64,000 nucleotides of DNA, taken from Thermococcus sp. 18S1. Lineage in GTDB: Archaea; Methanobacteriota_B; Thermococci; Thermococcales; Thermococcaceae. Shown one piece after another: positions 53,675-62,331 of the stretch. How positions within the stretch are numbered: position 1 is the stretch's first letter; every line of letters starts with the position of its first letter. The stretch lies in the NCBI RefSeq assembly GCF_012027645.1, contig NZ_SNUU01000001.1:1364001-1428000 (forward strand), given 5' to 3'. A model generated the notes under the pieces. The model was not told where the DNA came from. It saw only the letters and a list, made by a program, of their open reading frames with translations, and made no database searches. Made by a program: the position numbers and the translations under genes.

Positions 53675-54648
53675 TGAAGGTTCTCCGCTTTGGACCGTCC
53701 ATTATTTTCCTTAGAACCGGGGACATCCCAGCTGTGAAGAGGGCCCTCTCGGAGGCCTTCGGGGTCGGGGAGATACCAACGGACGATGCTATTAAGAAGA
53801 GCAGCGAGTTCGAGACGATAGTCTTCGTCACGGACGAGTGGAAGAAGGAAACCATACCGCCGGAGACGGCCTTTCTCGTGAGTTCCCACGCCCCGGTTGT
53901 TCTGAGCCTTATCCTGAACGAGAAGCTCCCGATAGAGAAGGTTCATGTGGAGAGCACGCTGATATTCATACGGGTTCCAAGTAAGGTCGAGGAGGGCCTG
54001 AAGCTCCTCTCCGAGAAGTACGGCGGGGAGATTATGGACATAAGGACCGCCCTTGACGAGGGCGAGGCTGGGGACACGATAATCGGCGTAACCAGAAAGA
54101 AGCTCAACTCCCCAATCGGGCCGGAGGACATCGATGGTGCCGTTCTCGTTCGCAGGGACTTCCTTGAGGTTTACAGGGAGCTGAGCGTTGACCTTCCGGT
54201 TCTTCTGCTCAGGCTGATGCCGGAGTGGAACGAGATCACGATTAAAATCTACGACACCGATAAGCGCTACGAGGAGAATATAGAGCGCCTCATGATGGTG
54301 ATTGAGGACCTTGACATTGGCTTCGTCGTTGGAGAGGGCTGGGACTGGGACTATCCGAGGCCGTTCATGCGCGTTCCGGTTTACAAGCTCAAGCTCCTGA
54401 CGTGGGAGGACCCGGTGCGCGTTAAGTTCCTGCTCAAAGGCATCGAGTACCATGGCTACAAGCGCCTCTGCGACATAGACGTTTTCGTCGAGGGGAAGAA
54501 GATTCACTGGACTGCCCTCGGAAAGTACGACTCGAAGTTCGAGCTGGCCAAGGCCGCACGGGAGGAACTGGAGAAGAACCTCAGCGAGGACGTCATTGAA
54601 AGGCTGAGGGAGCTCGACGAGAAGCTCGCGCCGGACTCGAAGGATTGA
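53674..54648 (+). CDS. Conserved hypothetical protein
   Basis: The 324-residue soluble protein, KVLRFGPSIIFLRTGD at its start, is rich in charged residues and ends in a helical acidic tail. No motif I know stands out; a Trp-rich patch EGWDWDYPRPFMRVP near the middle-to-late part (about 225-240) may be a binding site. ATG 53674 overlaps the phosphoesterase stop by one base, so the two are translationally coupled. Function may relate to the phosphoesterase. Convergent with the RNA methyltransferase gene, 10 bp apart. Confidence 0.75.
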   Translation: MKVLRFGPSIIFLRTGDIPAVKRALSEAFGVGEIPTDDAIKKSSEFETIVFVTDEWKKETIPPETAFLVSSHAPVVLSLILNEKLPIEKVHVESTLIFIRVPSKVEEGLKLLSEKYGGEIMDIRTALDEGEAGDTIIGVTRKKLNSPIGPEDIDGAVLVRRDFLEVYRELSVDLPVLLLRLMPEWNEITIKIYDTDKRYEENIERLMMVIEDLDIGFVVGEGWDWDYPRPFMRVPVYKLKLLTWEDPVRVKFLLKGIEYHGYKRLCDIDVFVEGKKIHWTALGKYDSKFELAKAAREELEKNLSEDVIERLRELDEKLAPDSKD

Positions 54649-54658
54649 ATTTGGCTGC

Positions 54659-55588
54659 TCAGAGTTTCTTAATCTTCGCAACGAAGAAGCCGCTCGTCCC
54701 GTGTCTGTCTGGGTAAAAGCGTCTCGTCTTCCTTATCTCCTCGCTGAGCTCGATTCCAAAGGGGCTCGTTAAAGCGGGCTCGCCGTAGCGGAGCGGGAGC
54801 AGTTCAACGTCGAAGTTTTCAAGAACCCATTGAACCACGAACTCGTTCTCCTCCGGCTCGAGGGAGCAGGTCGAGTAAACCAGAACCCCTCCAGGCTTCA
54901 GAACCTCGAGGGCCTTTTCGATGAGCTGCATCTGCAGTCCCTGGCAGAACTTCACATCCTCCATCGTCCTGTTGGCCTTCCTCTCGGGGTTCTTGTGTAT
55001 CGTTCCAGAGCCTGTGCACGGTGCGTCGAGGAGGATTTTATCGAACTCGACGCCCAGCTCGGCTATGTGGAGTGAGGACTTGTGGATGAGTACGGTATTC
55101 GTAACTCCAAGGCGCGATAGGTTGAGCCGGGTCTCCTTCAGCCTCTCCTCACCAACATCGAAGGCGTAGATTATTCCCTCGTTCTCCATCAGCTGGGCGA
55201 GGTAGCTGGTCTTTCCGCCCGGCGCTGCCGCCATGTCGGCAACGGTTTCGCCGGGCTTTGGTTCGAGCGCCACCGGCGGATACATCGAACTGGCCTCCTG
55301 GATGTAGAGGAGACCGCTCAGATATTCCGGCGTGGAGGTTATTGAAAAGGGTTCGCGCGTGAGGCAGAAACCTTCCCTTGCCCAGGGGACTCTCTTAAAC
55401 TGAAAGCCCTTCTTGTTGAGGAGCTTGGTGAGCTTAGGAACCTCTATCCTGAGCGTGTTTACACGGAAGCACCTCGGCAGGGGCTTTTCCATGGCCTCGG
55501 CTATGGCTAGAGCCCTCTCGCCCCAGAGCTCGTAATAGCGCTCCGCGAATTTCTTGGAGTAGCCGAGGGAAAACAACCTTTCGAGCAT
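54659..55588 (-). CDS. RNA m5C methyltransferase (NSUN/RsmB family)
   Basis: The 309-residue SAM-dependent enzyme methylates C5 of cytosine in tRNA or rRNA. Visible motifs are VADMAAAPGGKTSYLAQL (motif I, about 116-133), FDKILLDAPCTGSGT (motif IV, about 182-196, with the first catalytic Cys) and VYSTCSLEPEENE (motif VI, about 235-247, with the nucleophile Cys). It is close to the tRNA m5C enzymes known in Pyrococcus. A minus-strand TATA (TTTTAAA, about 55609-55616) leads to a short leader. Directly upstream lies a striking array of three 32-bp-spaced hairpins. Confidence 0.9.
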   Translation of the reverse strand: MLERLFSLGYSKKFAERYYELWGERALAIAEAMEKPLPRCFRVNTLRIEVPKLTKLLNKKGFQFKRVPWAREGFCLTREPFSITSTPEYLSGLLYIQEASSMYPPVALEPKPGETVADMAAAPGGKTSYLAQLMENEGIIYAFDVGEERLKETRLNLSRLGVTNTVLIHKSSLHIAELGVEFDKILLDAPCTGSGTIHKNPERKANRTMEDVKFCQGLQMQLIEKALEVLKPGGVLVYSTCSLEPEENEFVVQWVLENFDVELLPLRYGEPALTSPFGIELSEEIRKTRRFYPDRHGTSGFFVAKIKKL

Positions 55589-55627
55589 GGTGGGAGATAG
55601 GGGGATGGGTTTAAAAGGTTCTTCGTT

Positions 55628-55711
55628 TGTGAAACCCGACTTTCACAGACTGCACCTTTTATGAAAGCGCACTTTCATAGATTGCACAGTTTATGAAAGC
55701 CTGCTTTCACA
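55628..55711. repeat. Three hairpin repeats with exact 32-bp period
   Basis: Three 20-bp inverted repeats occupy 55628-55647, 55660-55679 and 55692-55711. Arms are TGTGAAA/TTTCACA, TATGAAAG/CTTTCATA and TATGAAAG/CTTTCACA (one mismatch); loops are CCCGAC, CGCA and CCTG. They are joined by two 12-bp linkers of the form GAYTGCACNNTT. A degenerate fourth GTGAAAAACTTTC follows at about 55716-55728. The array begins about 12 bp upstream of the methyltransferase TATA (minus strand) and about 45 bp from the argF stop. Equal phasing suggests cooperative binding by a protein. Confidence 0.75.
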
Positions 55712-55757
55712 ACGAGTGAAAAACTTTCGATGGATAGTCAAAAAGAGAAGAGGAGCT

Positions 55758-56705
55758 TTAAACCTTTATCCCGCCCATGATGAGGGCCATCACCGCCTTC
55801 TGGGCGTGGAGCCTGTTCTCGGCCTCGTCGAAGACGACGCTGTTCGGTGAGTCAACAACGTCGTCGGTAACTTCCTCTCCCCTGTGGGCCGGGAGGCAGT
55901 GCATGAAGATGTAGTCCGGCTTGGCGTGCTTGACGAGGTCCCTGTTGACCTGGAACGGCTGGAATATCTTCCTCCGCTCCTCGGCCTCAGCTTCCTGGCC
56001 CATGCTGGCCCAGACGTCGGTGTAGATGACGTCCGCATCTTTAACCGCCTGAACCGGGTCGTGGAGGAGCTCGAAGCTTCCGCCGCTCTCGGCCGCGTTC
56101 TGCTCCGCCCACTTGATGACCTTCTCGTCCGGCTCGAAGCCCTCCGGGGTTGCAACGACGACGTGGGCGCCGAGCTTGGTTCCGGCTATCATGAGCGAGT
56201 GGGCGACGTTGTTTCCGTCACCGACGTAGACTATCTTGAGGCCAGCTATACGGCCCTTCTTCTCGAGTATGGTCTGGTAGTCCGCTAAAGCCTGGCACGG
56301 GTGGCTGAAGTCGCTCAGACCGTTGATGACCGGAACATCGGCGTACTTGGCGAGGTCAACAACATCCTGGTGGTCGAAAACCCTTGCCATTATCCCATCA
56401 ACGTACCTGCTGAGGACGCGGGCGGTGTCGGCTATGGTCTCGCCCCTCCTCAGCTGGAGGTCGTTGGCGTTGAGGTAGAGGCCGTAGCCGCCGAGCTGGT
56501 AGATTCCAACCTCGAAGGAAATCCTAGTCCTGGTCGAGGGCTTCTGGAAAATCATGGCCAGGGTCTTGCCCTCAAGAACGCGGTGCGGCTTGCCTATTTT
56601 GTTCCAGATCTTCATCATCTCGGCCGTCTTGAGAATAGTCTCAATCTCCTCCCTCGTAAAGTCCTGAAGGCAGAGAACATCCCTTCCTGCAAGGCTAACC
56701 ACCAT
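55758..56705 (-). CDS. argF: Ornithine carbamoyltransferase
   Basis: The 315-residue enzyme makes citrulline from ornithine and carbamoyl phosphate. The carbamoyl phosphate site STRTR (about 57-61), HPCQ (about 135-138), the ornithine-side DVWASMGQE (about 230-238) and HCLPAHRG with the catalytic cysteine (about 270-277) are all present. Length equals that of the Pyrococcus furiosus enzyme. ATG 56705 follows GGTGATGCAC; the frame open to 56714 starts in the ribosome site. A TTATTAAAA box near 56736 is the likely promoter. No other arginine gene is nearby. Confidence 0.95.
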   Translation of the reverse strand: MVVSLAGRDVLCLQDFTREEIETILKTAEMMKIWNKIGKPHRVLEGKTLAMIFQKPSTRTRISFEVGIYQLGGYGLYLNANDLQLRRGETIADTARVLSRYVDGIMARVFDHQDVVDLAKYADVPVINGLSDFSHPCQALADYQTILEKKGRIAGLKIVYVGDGNNVAHSLMIAGTKLGAHVVVATPEGFEPDEKVIKWAEQNAAESGGSFELLHDPVQAVKDADVIYTDVWASMGQEAEAEERRKIFQPFQVNRDLVKHAKPDYIFMHCLPAHRGEEVTDDVVDSPNSVVFDEAENRLHAQKAVMALIMGGIKV

Positions 56706-56939
56706 GTGCATCACCGTCTAAAGCTGGGGCCCGGTTTTAATAACCCTTTCGTCGGAGAAAAGGGGGTAGGACTGAAATCTTTTGAGCACCAGTGCACGAT
56801 GGCTTTCCAAATGTAATGAACACGGTCATATTCTTTGCCACTTGCTGTACTTCCAATATGGGTGTGTCATACTTTTATGGCAGTAGGTGGAAAACCTTTT
56901 AAATAGTTATGGAGACATTTATTTTCGAGGTGATTGCCC

Positions 56940-57455
56940 GTGGGTGATTTGAAGAATGCCAAAATGATGGGTGGCATCGGAGCCATCCTGACCGTTGTGG
57001 GCCTCGGCTTCATAGGGTTCATCCTGAAGCTCTTGGCCGTCAAAAACATCGCCGAGGCTACTGGCCGGGGTGAGATATTCAGCAAGTACCTCTGGGCTGC
57101 CATACTGAACATACTGGCCAGCCTGATACTCGTAGGAACCATGTTTGGCTCGATGCTGGGGGCCTCGAATTCACCAGAGTTCGGCTTAGGAATGCTGGGC
57201 GCCGGTGGCATTATCGCAGTGGTTCTCATGATAGTCGGTGTGTGGTTCATGAAGCAGAGCTATGACATGATATCCGAGGAGACTGGGGTGGGAATGTTCC
57301 ACACGGTCGCGCTGCTGTACATCATCGGTGCAATCCTGATGATAGTTCTGATAGGCGGGCTGCTTATCGTCATAGCGGCAATCCTTGAGATAATCGCGTT
57401 CTTCTCACTGCCCGACGAGATATCCAAGCCCGTTGAAGAACCGACACCTGTTTAG
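56940..57455 (+). CDS. DUF996-type membrane protein (first of a tandem pair)
   Basis: The 171-residue protein has four to five hydrophobic helices (about 12-33, 48-68, 80-103, 125-150) with the conserved LKLLAVKNIAEAT after the first and GVWFMKQSYDMISEETGVGMFHT after the third. This matches the archaeal DUF996 family of unknown function. The start is probably GTG 56940, 4-5 bp after GAGGTGATT; a TATA (CTTTTAAATAG, about 56898-56908) precedes it. The next gene is a paralogue. The 225 bp upstream, to argF, shows only these two promoters. Confidence 0.75.
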   Translation: MGDLKNAKMMGGIGAILTVVGLGFIGFILKLLAVKNIAEATGRGEIFSKYLWAAILNILASLILVGTMFGSMLGASNSPEFGLGMLGAGGIIAVVLMIVGVWFMKQSYDMISEETGVGMFHTVALLYIIGAILMIVLIGGLLIVIAAILEIIAFFSLPDEISKPVEEPTPV

Positions 57456-57570
57456 TTTTTTGTTCCCATTTCCTTTTTCGATTTTTTGGTAAGCTATTTT
57501 GACATTCTTTCCTTGGACGTTGAAGATAACTCTTTTATATCTGAAAATCGTACAGACATTGGGTGATACC

Positions 57571-58245
57571 ATGGAAAGTCTGAAAAATGCCCGAACCTGG
57601 GGCGGCATTGGTGCCATATTCAGCCTCTTCTACGTGACCTACCTTGTGGGTTTTGTGCTGAAGCTCTTCGCGGTGAAGAACATCGCGGAGGCAACGAAGA
57701 AAGAGAGCATATTTAAGGACTATATCTGGGCGGCCCTGCTCAACATAACCGCCAGCCTGATCCTGTCGTGGGCGTTCTACGATATGTGGGACAAGATGGC
57801 GGACGTCATCCACGACCCGGAGAAAGTGTCCGAACTCATGTCCGCCTTTGGAACATGGAGCCTTGTTGCAGTGGTCGTAATGATAATAGGCGTCTGGTTC
57901 ATGAAGAAGAGCTACGATGTAATCGCCAGGGAGACAGGTGTTGGAACGTTCCACACCGCGGCACTCTTCTACCTCATCGGCGCGATACTCGCGCTCCTCA
58001 TGGTGGGCTACTTCTTCATCCTGGTCGGTGCCCTTCTCGAGATCATGGCGTTCTTCGCCCTCCCGGAGGAGCTTCCCGGGACGGTAGGTGAAACACCTGC
58101 ACCGGAGGAGAAACCAGCCCCTGAGCCGGCACCCGAGCAAACCGTGGAGACCGAGAGCACCGAACCCTCTGAAGGGTCCGAGATTCCCGAGGAGGAACCT
58201 GCCGAGGCCAGTGAGGAACCCTCTGAGGAATCTCCGGAGGATTAG
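57571..58245 (+). CDS. DUF996-type membrane protein with Pro/Glu-rich tail
   Basis: The 224-residue protein repeats the plan of the preceding gene: LKLFAVKNIAEAT after the first helix and GVWFMKKSYDVIARETGVGTFHT after the third show that the two are paralogues. It differs by a C-terminal tail of about 55 residues (about 170-224) made almost only of Pro, Glu, Ser and Ala, probably disordered and cytoplasmic or surface-exposed. ATG 57571 is set by a TATA (CTTTTATATC, about 57532-57541) inside the longer open frame. Function unknown. Confidence 0.78.
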   Translation: MESLKNARTWGGIGAIFSLFYVTYLVGFVLKLFAVKNIAEATKKESIFKDYIWAALLNITASLILSWAFYDMWDKMADVIHDPEKVSELMSAFGTWSLVAVVVMIIGVWFMKKSYDVIARETGVGTFHTAALFYLIGAILALLMVGYFFILVGALLEIMAFFALPEELPGTVGETPAPEEKPAPEPAPEQTVETESTEPSEGSEIPEEEPAEASEEPSEESPED

Positions 58246-58337
58246 ATTCTTTGTGTTGGGCCACAGTTCCTTTCATCTATTTTTGGCACTAAGGTAAACC
58301 TAATAAACCTGGGTCTCTTCTATCTCCGGTGGCGCGA

Positions 58338-59075
58338 ATGGGGGATGGGATTAGGGTTACCCTTGTCAATTATACAAAAAAACCTCTCGAAACCGTCACT
58401 TGGGCGGCGCTCATAAGCTACTGGGATGAATGGGAGACGGAAGCGTTCGAGCGCATGGGCGAAGGGGACGTTGGGATGCACCTGCCCCGGGTTTTGGGGT
58501 ATGGTCATGAGTCAATACTGGAGCACGCGGTCCTCACCTTCGCGATCGAGGGCTGTTCTCGCGTTTGCAGTCACCAGCTCATAAGGCACAGGATAGCAAG
58601 CTACACGCAGCAGAGCCAGCGCTACATCGTGCTGAACCCTGAAGACGTTGAGGAGACCTTCGTTATCCCGGAGTCCATAAAGGACGATCCGGAACTCCTT
58701 GCAGAATGGAGGGAGCTCATGAAGCGCTCGATAGAGCTGTACAAGAAGACCCTCGAGCGGGGAAGCCACCAGGAGGACGCGCGCTTTATACTCCCCCAGG
58801 CGGTGAGGACTAAGCTCGTCATGACCATGAACCTCCGCGAGCTGAAGCACTTCTTCGGCCTGAGGGCGTGCGAGAGGGCTCAGTGGGAGATACGGGAAGT
58901 GGCCTGGAAGATGCTTGAGGAGATAGCCAAGAACGATGACCTGAGGCCGATTATCAAGTGGGCGAAGCTCGGTCCCCGCTGTGTTCAGCTCGGCTACTGT
59001 CCAGAGGGCGAGCTTATGCCGCCGGGCTGCTGGAAGAGGACGAAGGAGAGATGGAAGAGAATTGCCGGGATATAA
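58338..59075 (+). CDS. thyX: Flavin-dependent thymidylate synthase ThyX
   Basis: The 245-residue enzyme makes dTMP from dUMP with methylene-tetrahydropterin and FADH2. The hallmark RHR-x7-S motif is RHRIASYTQQS at residues 83-93. GHESILEHAVLTFAIEG (about 56-72) and the late DARFILPQA and LRELKHFFGLRAC regions also fit. ATG 58338 is preferred to GTG 58329 because of CCGGTGGCG upstream. A TAATAAAC box near 58299 is the likely promoter. It is followed 41 bp later by the ACT-domain gene. Its folate-like cofactor links it to the pterin genes at 5.1-7.3 kb. Confidence 0.95.
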   Translation: MGDGIRVTLVNYTKKPLETVTWAALISYWDEWETEAFERMGEGDVGMHLPRVLGYGHESILEHAVLTFAIEGCSRVCSHQLIRHRIASYTQQSQRYIVLNPEDVEETFVIPESIKDDPELLAEWRELMKRSIELYKKTLERGSHQEDARFILPQAVRTKLVMTMNLRELKHFFGLRACERAQWEIREVAWKMLEEIAKNDDLRPIIKWAKLGPRCVQLGYCPEGELMPPGCWKRTKERWKRIAGI

Positions 59076-59116
59076 TCTCAATGGTATGATTCATCTCAGT
59101 CCTAGGAGGACGAACA

Positions 59117-59773
59117 ATGAACCCAGGAAAACCCAGCATAGCCGAGATTGTGCGGGACGAGATAATGAGGCGGCCCTTTGTGCGGGAGTGCATGCGCCTT
59201 GGCATCGTTAACTACAGTGCCCTTGCGAGGATGCTCATAGCCGACGCCGGCCTGGACGCATCCATCCCCGCGGTCAAGATGGCTCTGATCCGCCTCGGGG
59301 AGGAGCTCAGGGACGAGAGGTCCCTTCTGGAGGATCGGGTGAGGGGCGTCGTTGGAAACAGCATCATAGAGCTCCAATCCGATGTCAGCGTGATAACCGT
59401 CTCGAAGGAGCATCTTGTCAGGGTCGTGAAGGATCTGCTGGAAATAATGAGCAAATCGAGGTTCTTCCAGCTGACCCAGACCAGGGACACGTTCACAATC
59501 GTCATCGCGAGTGAGGACGAGGCGAAGGTTCTTGGCCTTGTGAAGGAGGTTGTTGGCATACTGAGGGACCAGACCGCCCTGACTGTGGTCAGCCCCGAGG
59601 ACATAATTGAAACCCCCGGAGTTGTCGTGTTCATGACCTCTGCGCTGGCCGCGAACGGGATAAACATAACCCAGGTGATCTCCTGCCACAAGGACACGAT
59701 TTTCGTTATTGGTCGTGAAGAAGCGCCGAGGGCATACCAGGTTCTGGAAAGGATCATACGCGGGATGAGGTAA
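59117..59773 (+). CDS. ACT-domain regulatory protein
   Basis: The 218-residue protein has an N-terminal helical, possibly DNA-binding part (about 5-75, SIAEIVRDEIMRRPFVRECM then YSALARMLIADAG) and two ACT-like halves (about 85-145 and 150-215), the second with PGVVVFMTSALAANGINITQVI, close to the amino-acid-binding ACT domains of aspartokinases. A ligand-responsive regulator is likely; ligand and targets are unknown. AGGAGGACGA precedes ATG 59117. It follows thyX by 41 bp and may share its transcript. Confidence 0.75.
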   Translation: MNPGKPSIAEIVRDEIMRRPFVRECMRLGIVNYSALARMLIADAGLDASIPAVKMALIRLGEELRDERSLLEDRVRGVVGNSIIELQSDVSVITVSKEHLVRVVKDLLEIMSKSRFFQLTQTRDTFTIVIASEDEAKVLGLVKEVVGILRDQTALTVVSPEDIIETPGVVVFMTSALAANGINITQVISCHKDTIFVIGREEAPRAYQVLERIIRGMR

Positions 59774-59913
59774 TTCTGTTCCAGATGAAACATGTTTCTG
59801 CTTTTTTGATATATCTGTTACAAAAGTAATAAAAGTGTTTTTCGTTAGCCCATACCGGTGCCGCTTGTCTAGGCATATAAAACGAAATTTGCCAAAGAGG
59901 AGGGATTGGAATC

Positions 59914-61542
59914 ATGTCGGACTTTGGAGTACTCTCACTCCTGCCACCTCTCGTGGCCATCGGTCTCGCCATCCTGACCAAAAGGGTTCTCTTCGCCCTG
60001 TTCTTTGGAGTGTGGGTTGGTGGACTGTTGGTGGCGGGAGGAAATCCCATAGGAGCCACGACTGAAACCCTAAAGTGGATAGCCTTCAACATAGCGTCTG
60101 CCTGGGAGGAGAACGGGCAGATCGTCACTGACCTCTGGAACACTAGGATTCTCCTGTTCGACGCACTCATCGGCGCAGGAGTAGCGCTGATATACAAGGC
60201 CGGCGGCATGAACGCCATAGCGAAGGTGGTGACACGGAAGGTTAAAACGAGCCGTGCAGCCTCGCTGATGGCGGCTATCTTCGGAACGATAATATTCTTC
60301 GACGATTACACCAACACCATCATCGTCGGCAACACAATGAGGCCCATAACGGACAGGGCGAGGGTCTCCCGGGAGTTCTTAGCTTACGCCGACGATTCCA
60401 CAGCCGCGCCGGTGGCGGTTCTGGCGGTCGTCTCCACCTGGATCGGTTACGAGCTCGGCCTCCTGAAGGACGCGATAGCGAGCGTCGGGGCTAACATAAG
60501 CGCCTACTCAGCGTGGTTTGCCAGCTGGCCCTACAGGTTCTACCCCATCCTGGCGGTCATCCTCGTTTACCTCGTTGCCGCCACCCACAGGCACTACGGC
60601 CCGATGCTCCACGCCGAGCAGCGCGCCAGGACAGAGGGCAAGGTGATGCGTGACGGAGCGCAGCCGATGATGACGACGGAGGTGGACGTTGGAATGCCCA
60701 TGGAGGGCAAGGAAAGCGTCTGGGTGTTTATACTGCCCGTTGCGGCCCTCATCTTCGTGACGTTCCTCGGCCTGTGGGTTACCGGTGGGGGCAGCGCCAC
60801 TTACGCCAATGGCGGCTTCCAGGAGGTTCTGTCCAACGCGGACTCAACGTGGGCGCTCGTCTGGGGTTCTTTCTCCATGGTCATCGTCGCAATGGTTCTC
60901 GTTCTGGCAATGAAGATAATGAGCCTGGAGGAGGTCGAGCACACCCTTGTTGCCGGAATGAAGCAGATGCACTTCGCCATGATGATACTCATCCTCGCGT
61001 GGAGCATCAAGAGCGCCTGTGACGCGGTTGGCACTGCGGACTACATAGTTAGCGTCGCATCGAACGTCCTTTCGCCGGGATTGGTTCCCCTCGTGGTCTT
61101 CGTGGTGGCGGCTTTCATCTCCTTCACGACGGGAACGAGCTGGGGGACCTTCGCGATAATGATGCCGATAGCCGTTCCCCTCTCCTATGGACTCAGCGGG
61201 AGCTTTGGACCGGTCGTCTACGCTAGCATCGCCTCCGTCTTTGCGGGAGGAGTCTTCGGCGACCACTGCTCGCCGATCAGCGATACGACAATCATGAGCT
61301 CCATGTTCTCGGGCTGCGACCACATCGACCACGTGAACACCCAGATACCCTACGCCCTCACCGCGGGCTTCGTTGGCGTCATCATGCTCCTGCTATTTGC
61401 CGCGGGGCTGAGGAACGGCTGGGTGCTGCTCGCCATTGCGGTGCCGCTGCTCGTTGTGCTCCATCGCCTCCTCAGTGAATGGTACGGCAAAAAAGCTGGA
61501 ATCCCTCACGGTAGGGTCCATCTCTATGCTGTTGAGGATTGA
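59914..61542 (+). CDS. Na+/H+ antiporter, NhaC family
   Basis: The 542-residue membrane protein has about 12 helices and the NhaC-type stretches FGTIIFFDDYTNTIIVGNTMRP (two pieces, about 128-150), FTTGTSWGTFAIMMPIAVPL (about 410-429) and FGDHCSPISDTTIMSSM (about 448-464). A hydrophilic loop near 230-265 separates the halves. It exchanges Na+ for H+ or acts as a related organic-acid exchanger. GAGGAGGGATTGG precedes ATG 59914 and CATATAAAAC near 59874 is the TATA box. The third antiporter type in this window. Confidence 0.9.
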   Translation: MSDFGVLSLLPPLVAIGLAILTKRVLFALFFGVWVGGLLVAGGNPIGATTETLKWIAFNIASAWEENGQIVTDLWNTRILLFDALIGAGVALIYKAGGMNAIAKVVTRKVKTSRAASLMAAIFGTIIFFDDYTNTIIVGNTMRPITDRARVSREFLAYADDSTAAPVAVLAVVSTWIGYELGLLKDAIASVGANISAYSAWFASWPYRFYPILAVILVYLVAATHRHYGPMLHAEQRARTEGKVMRDGAQPMMTTEVDVGMPMEGKESVWVFILPVAALIFVTFLGLWVTGGGSATYANGGFQEVLSNADSTWALVWGSFSMVIVAMVLVLAMKIMSLEEVEHTLVAGMKQMHFAMMILILAWSIKSACDAVGTADYIVSVASNVLSPGLVPLVVFVVAAFISFTTGTSWGTFAIMMPIAVPLSYGLSGSFGPVVYASIASVFAGGVFGDHCSPISDTTIMSSMFSGCDHIDHVNTQIPYALTAGFVGVIMLLLFAAGLRNGWVLLAIAVPLLVVLHRLLSEWYGKKAGIPHGRVHLYAVED

Positions 61543-61635
61543 TTTCTTTTTTCTTTCCTTTCGCACCGGGTTCCAAACCAACGGTTTAAGAAACGCTTTT
61601 TATGCCGCTTTCTATGATTTCTATGGGGGATAAAC

Positions 61636-62331
61636 GTGAAAACGAAGAGCTGGGAAGTTGAAATCTCTCACCCGTGGGAGAGCCTTCAGGTTATCCTCAG
61701 CGAGCCTGAAAAAACCCTTCCGTTCTTCCCGTACTTCGAGGATATTCAGGGCGACAGGGTTCGCTTCAAAGTGCCCCGCTTCATCTTCAACTTCGGCTAC
61801 GAGTTCAAGCTAACCGTGGGATTCCAGGAGCGCCGTGCGGTTTACACATTCACCGGGGACAGGGGGATACTCACAATAACCTTTGAGGTGGTCGATGGAA
61901 GGCTGAGGGTCTCCGCGAGCTGGGCAGGCTTTGGGGAGGCGCTGATGGGCAAGCCGCTGGATAACTTTGCACGGGGGATAGCGGAGGCCATTAGGGACTT
62001 CTGCAACGCCCAGGCAAGCTGTCCCGTGGCGAAGATACAGAACGGCAAGGGCGTCGTTGAGAGGATAACCCCGGAAACCGCCCCTGCTCTGATAAAAAGG
62101 GTCTCGTGGGAGCTCAAAGGGGAAGACTTTATTCTTGAGGGGCGGGCGGAGGATGGAACGTTTTTATCCGCCGCTGTCCGTGGAGGAAAGCTCACCCGGC
62201 TCACTGTTAGGGATCCCGAAGGCAAAAAGAGCATTATCGAGGCTGATATTCCCGTGCTGGAGCTGGGAAGCGACCTCTTCGAGGGGCTGCCCCTCAACAG
62301 GGAGTTCACAATAGAAGTTAAGAGGGCTTAA
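61636..62331 (+). CDS. Conserved hypothetical protein, SRPBCC-like N-terminus
   Basis: The 231-residue soluble protein begins with a stretch that looks like an SRPBCC/START-type ligand-binding fold (WEVEISHPWESLQVILSEPE then LPFFPYFEDIQGDRVRFKVP, about 6-50). A long helix near 100-125 would close the cavity. The second half is beta-rich. The start is GTG 61636 with GGGGGATAAAC upstream. The end overlaps the opposing HIT gene by 4 bp. I do not know its role; lipid or small-molecule binding is inferred from the fold impression only. Confidence 0.65.
   Translation: MKTKSWEVEISHPWESLQVILSEPEKTLPFFPYFEDIQGDRVRFKVPRFIFNFGYEFKLTVGFQERRAVYTFTGDRGILTITFEVVDGRLRVSASWAGFGEALMGKPLDNFARGIAEAIRDFCNAQASCPVAKIQNGKGVVERITPETAPALIKRVSWELKGEDFILEGRAEDGTFLSAAVRGGKLTRLTVRDPEGKKSIIEADIPVLELGSDLFEGLPLNREFTIEVKRA

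Noticed and set aside
55628-55711. CRISPR-like array
   Set aside because: The 32-bp units are contiguous, with repeated linkers in place of unique spacers, and arms of 7-8 bp are not the known Thermococcales CRISPR repeats.
56816-56902. 28-codon frame upstream of the first DUF996 gene
   Set aside because: No ribosome site, and its stop codon lies within the TATA box of the next gene.
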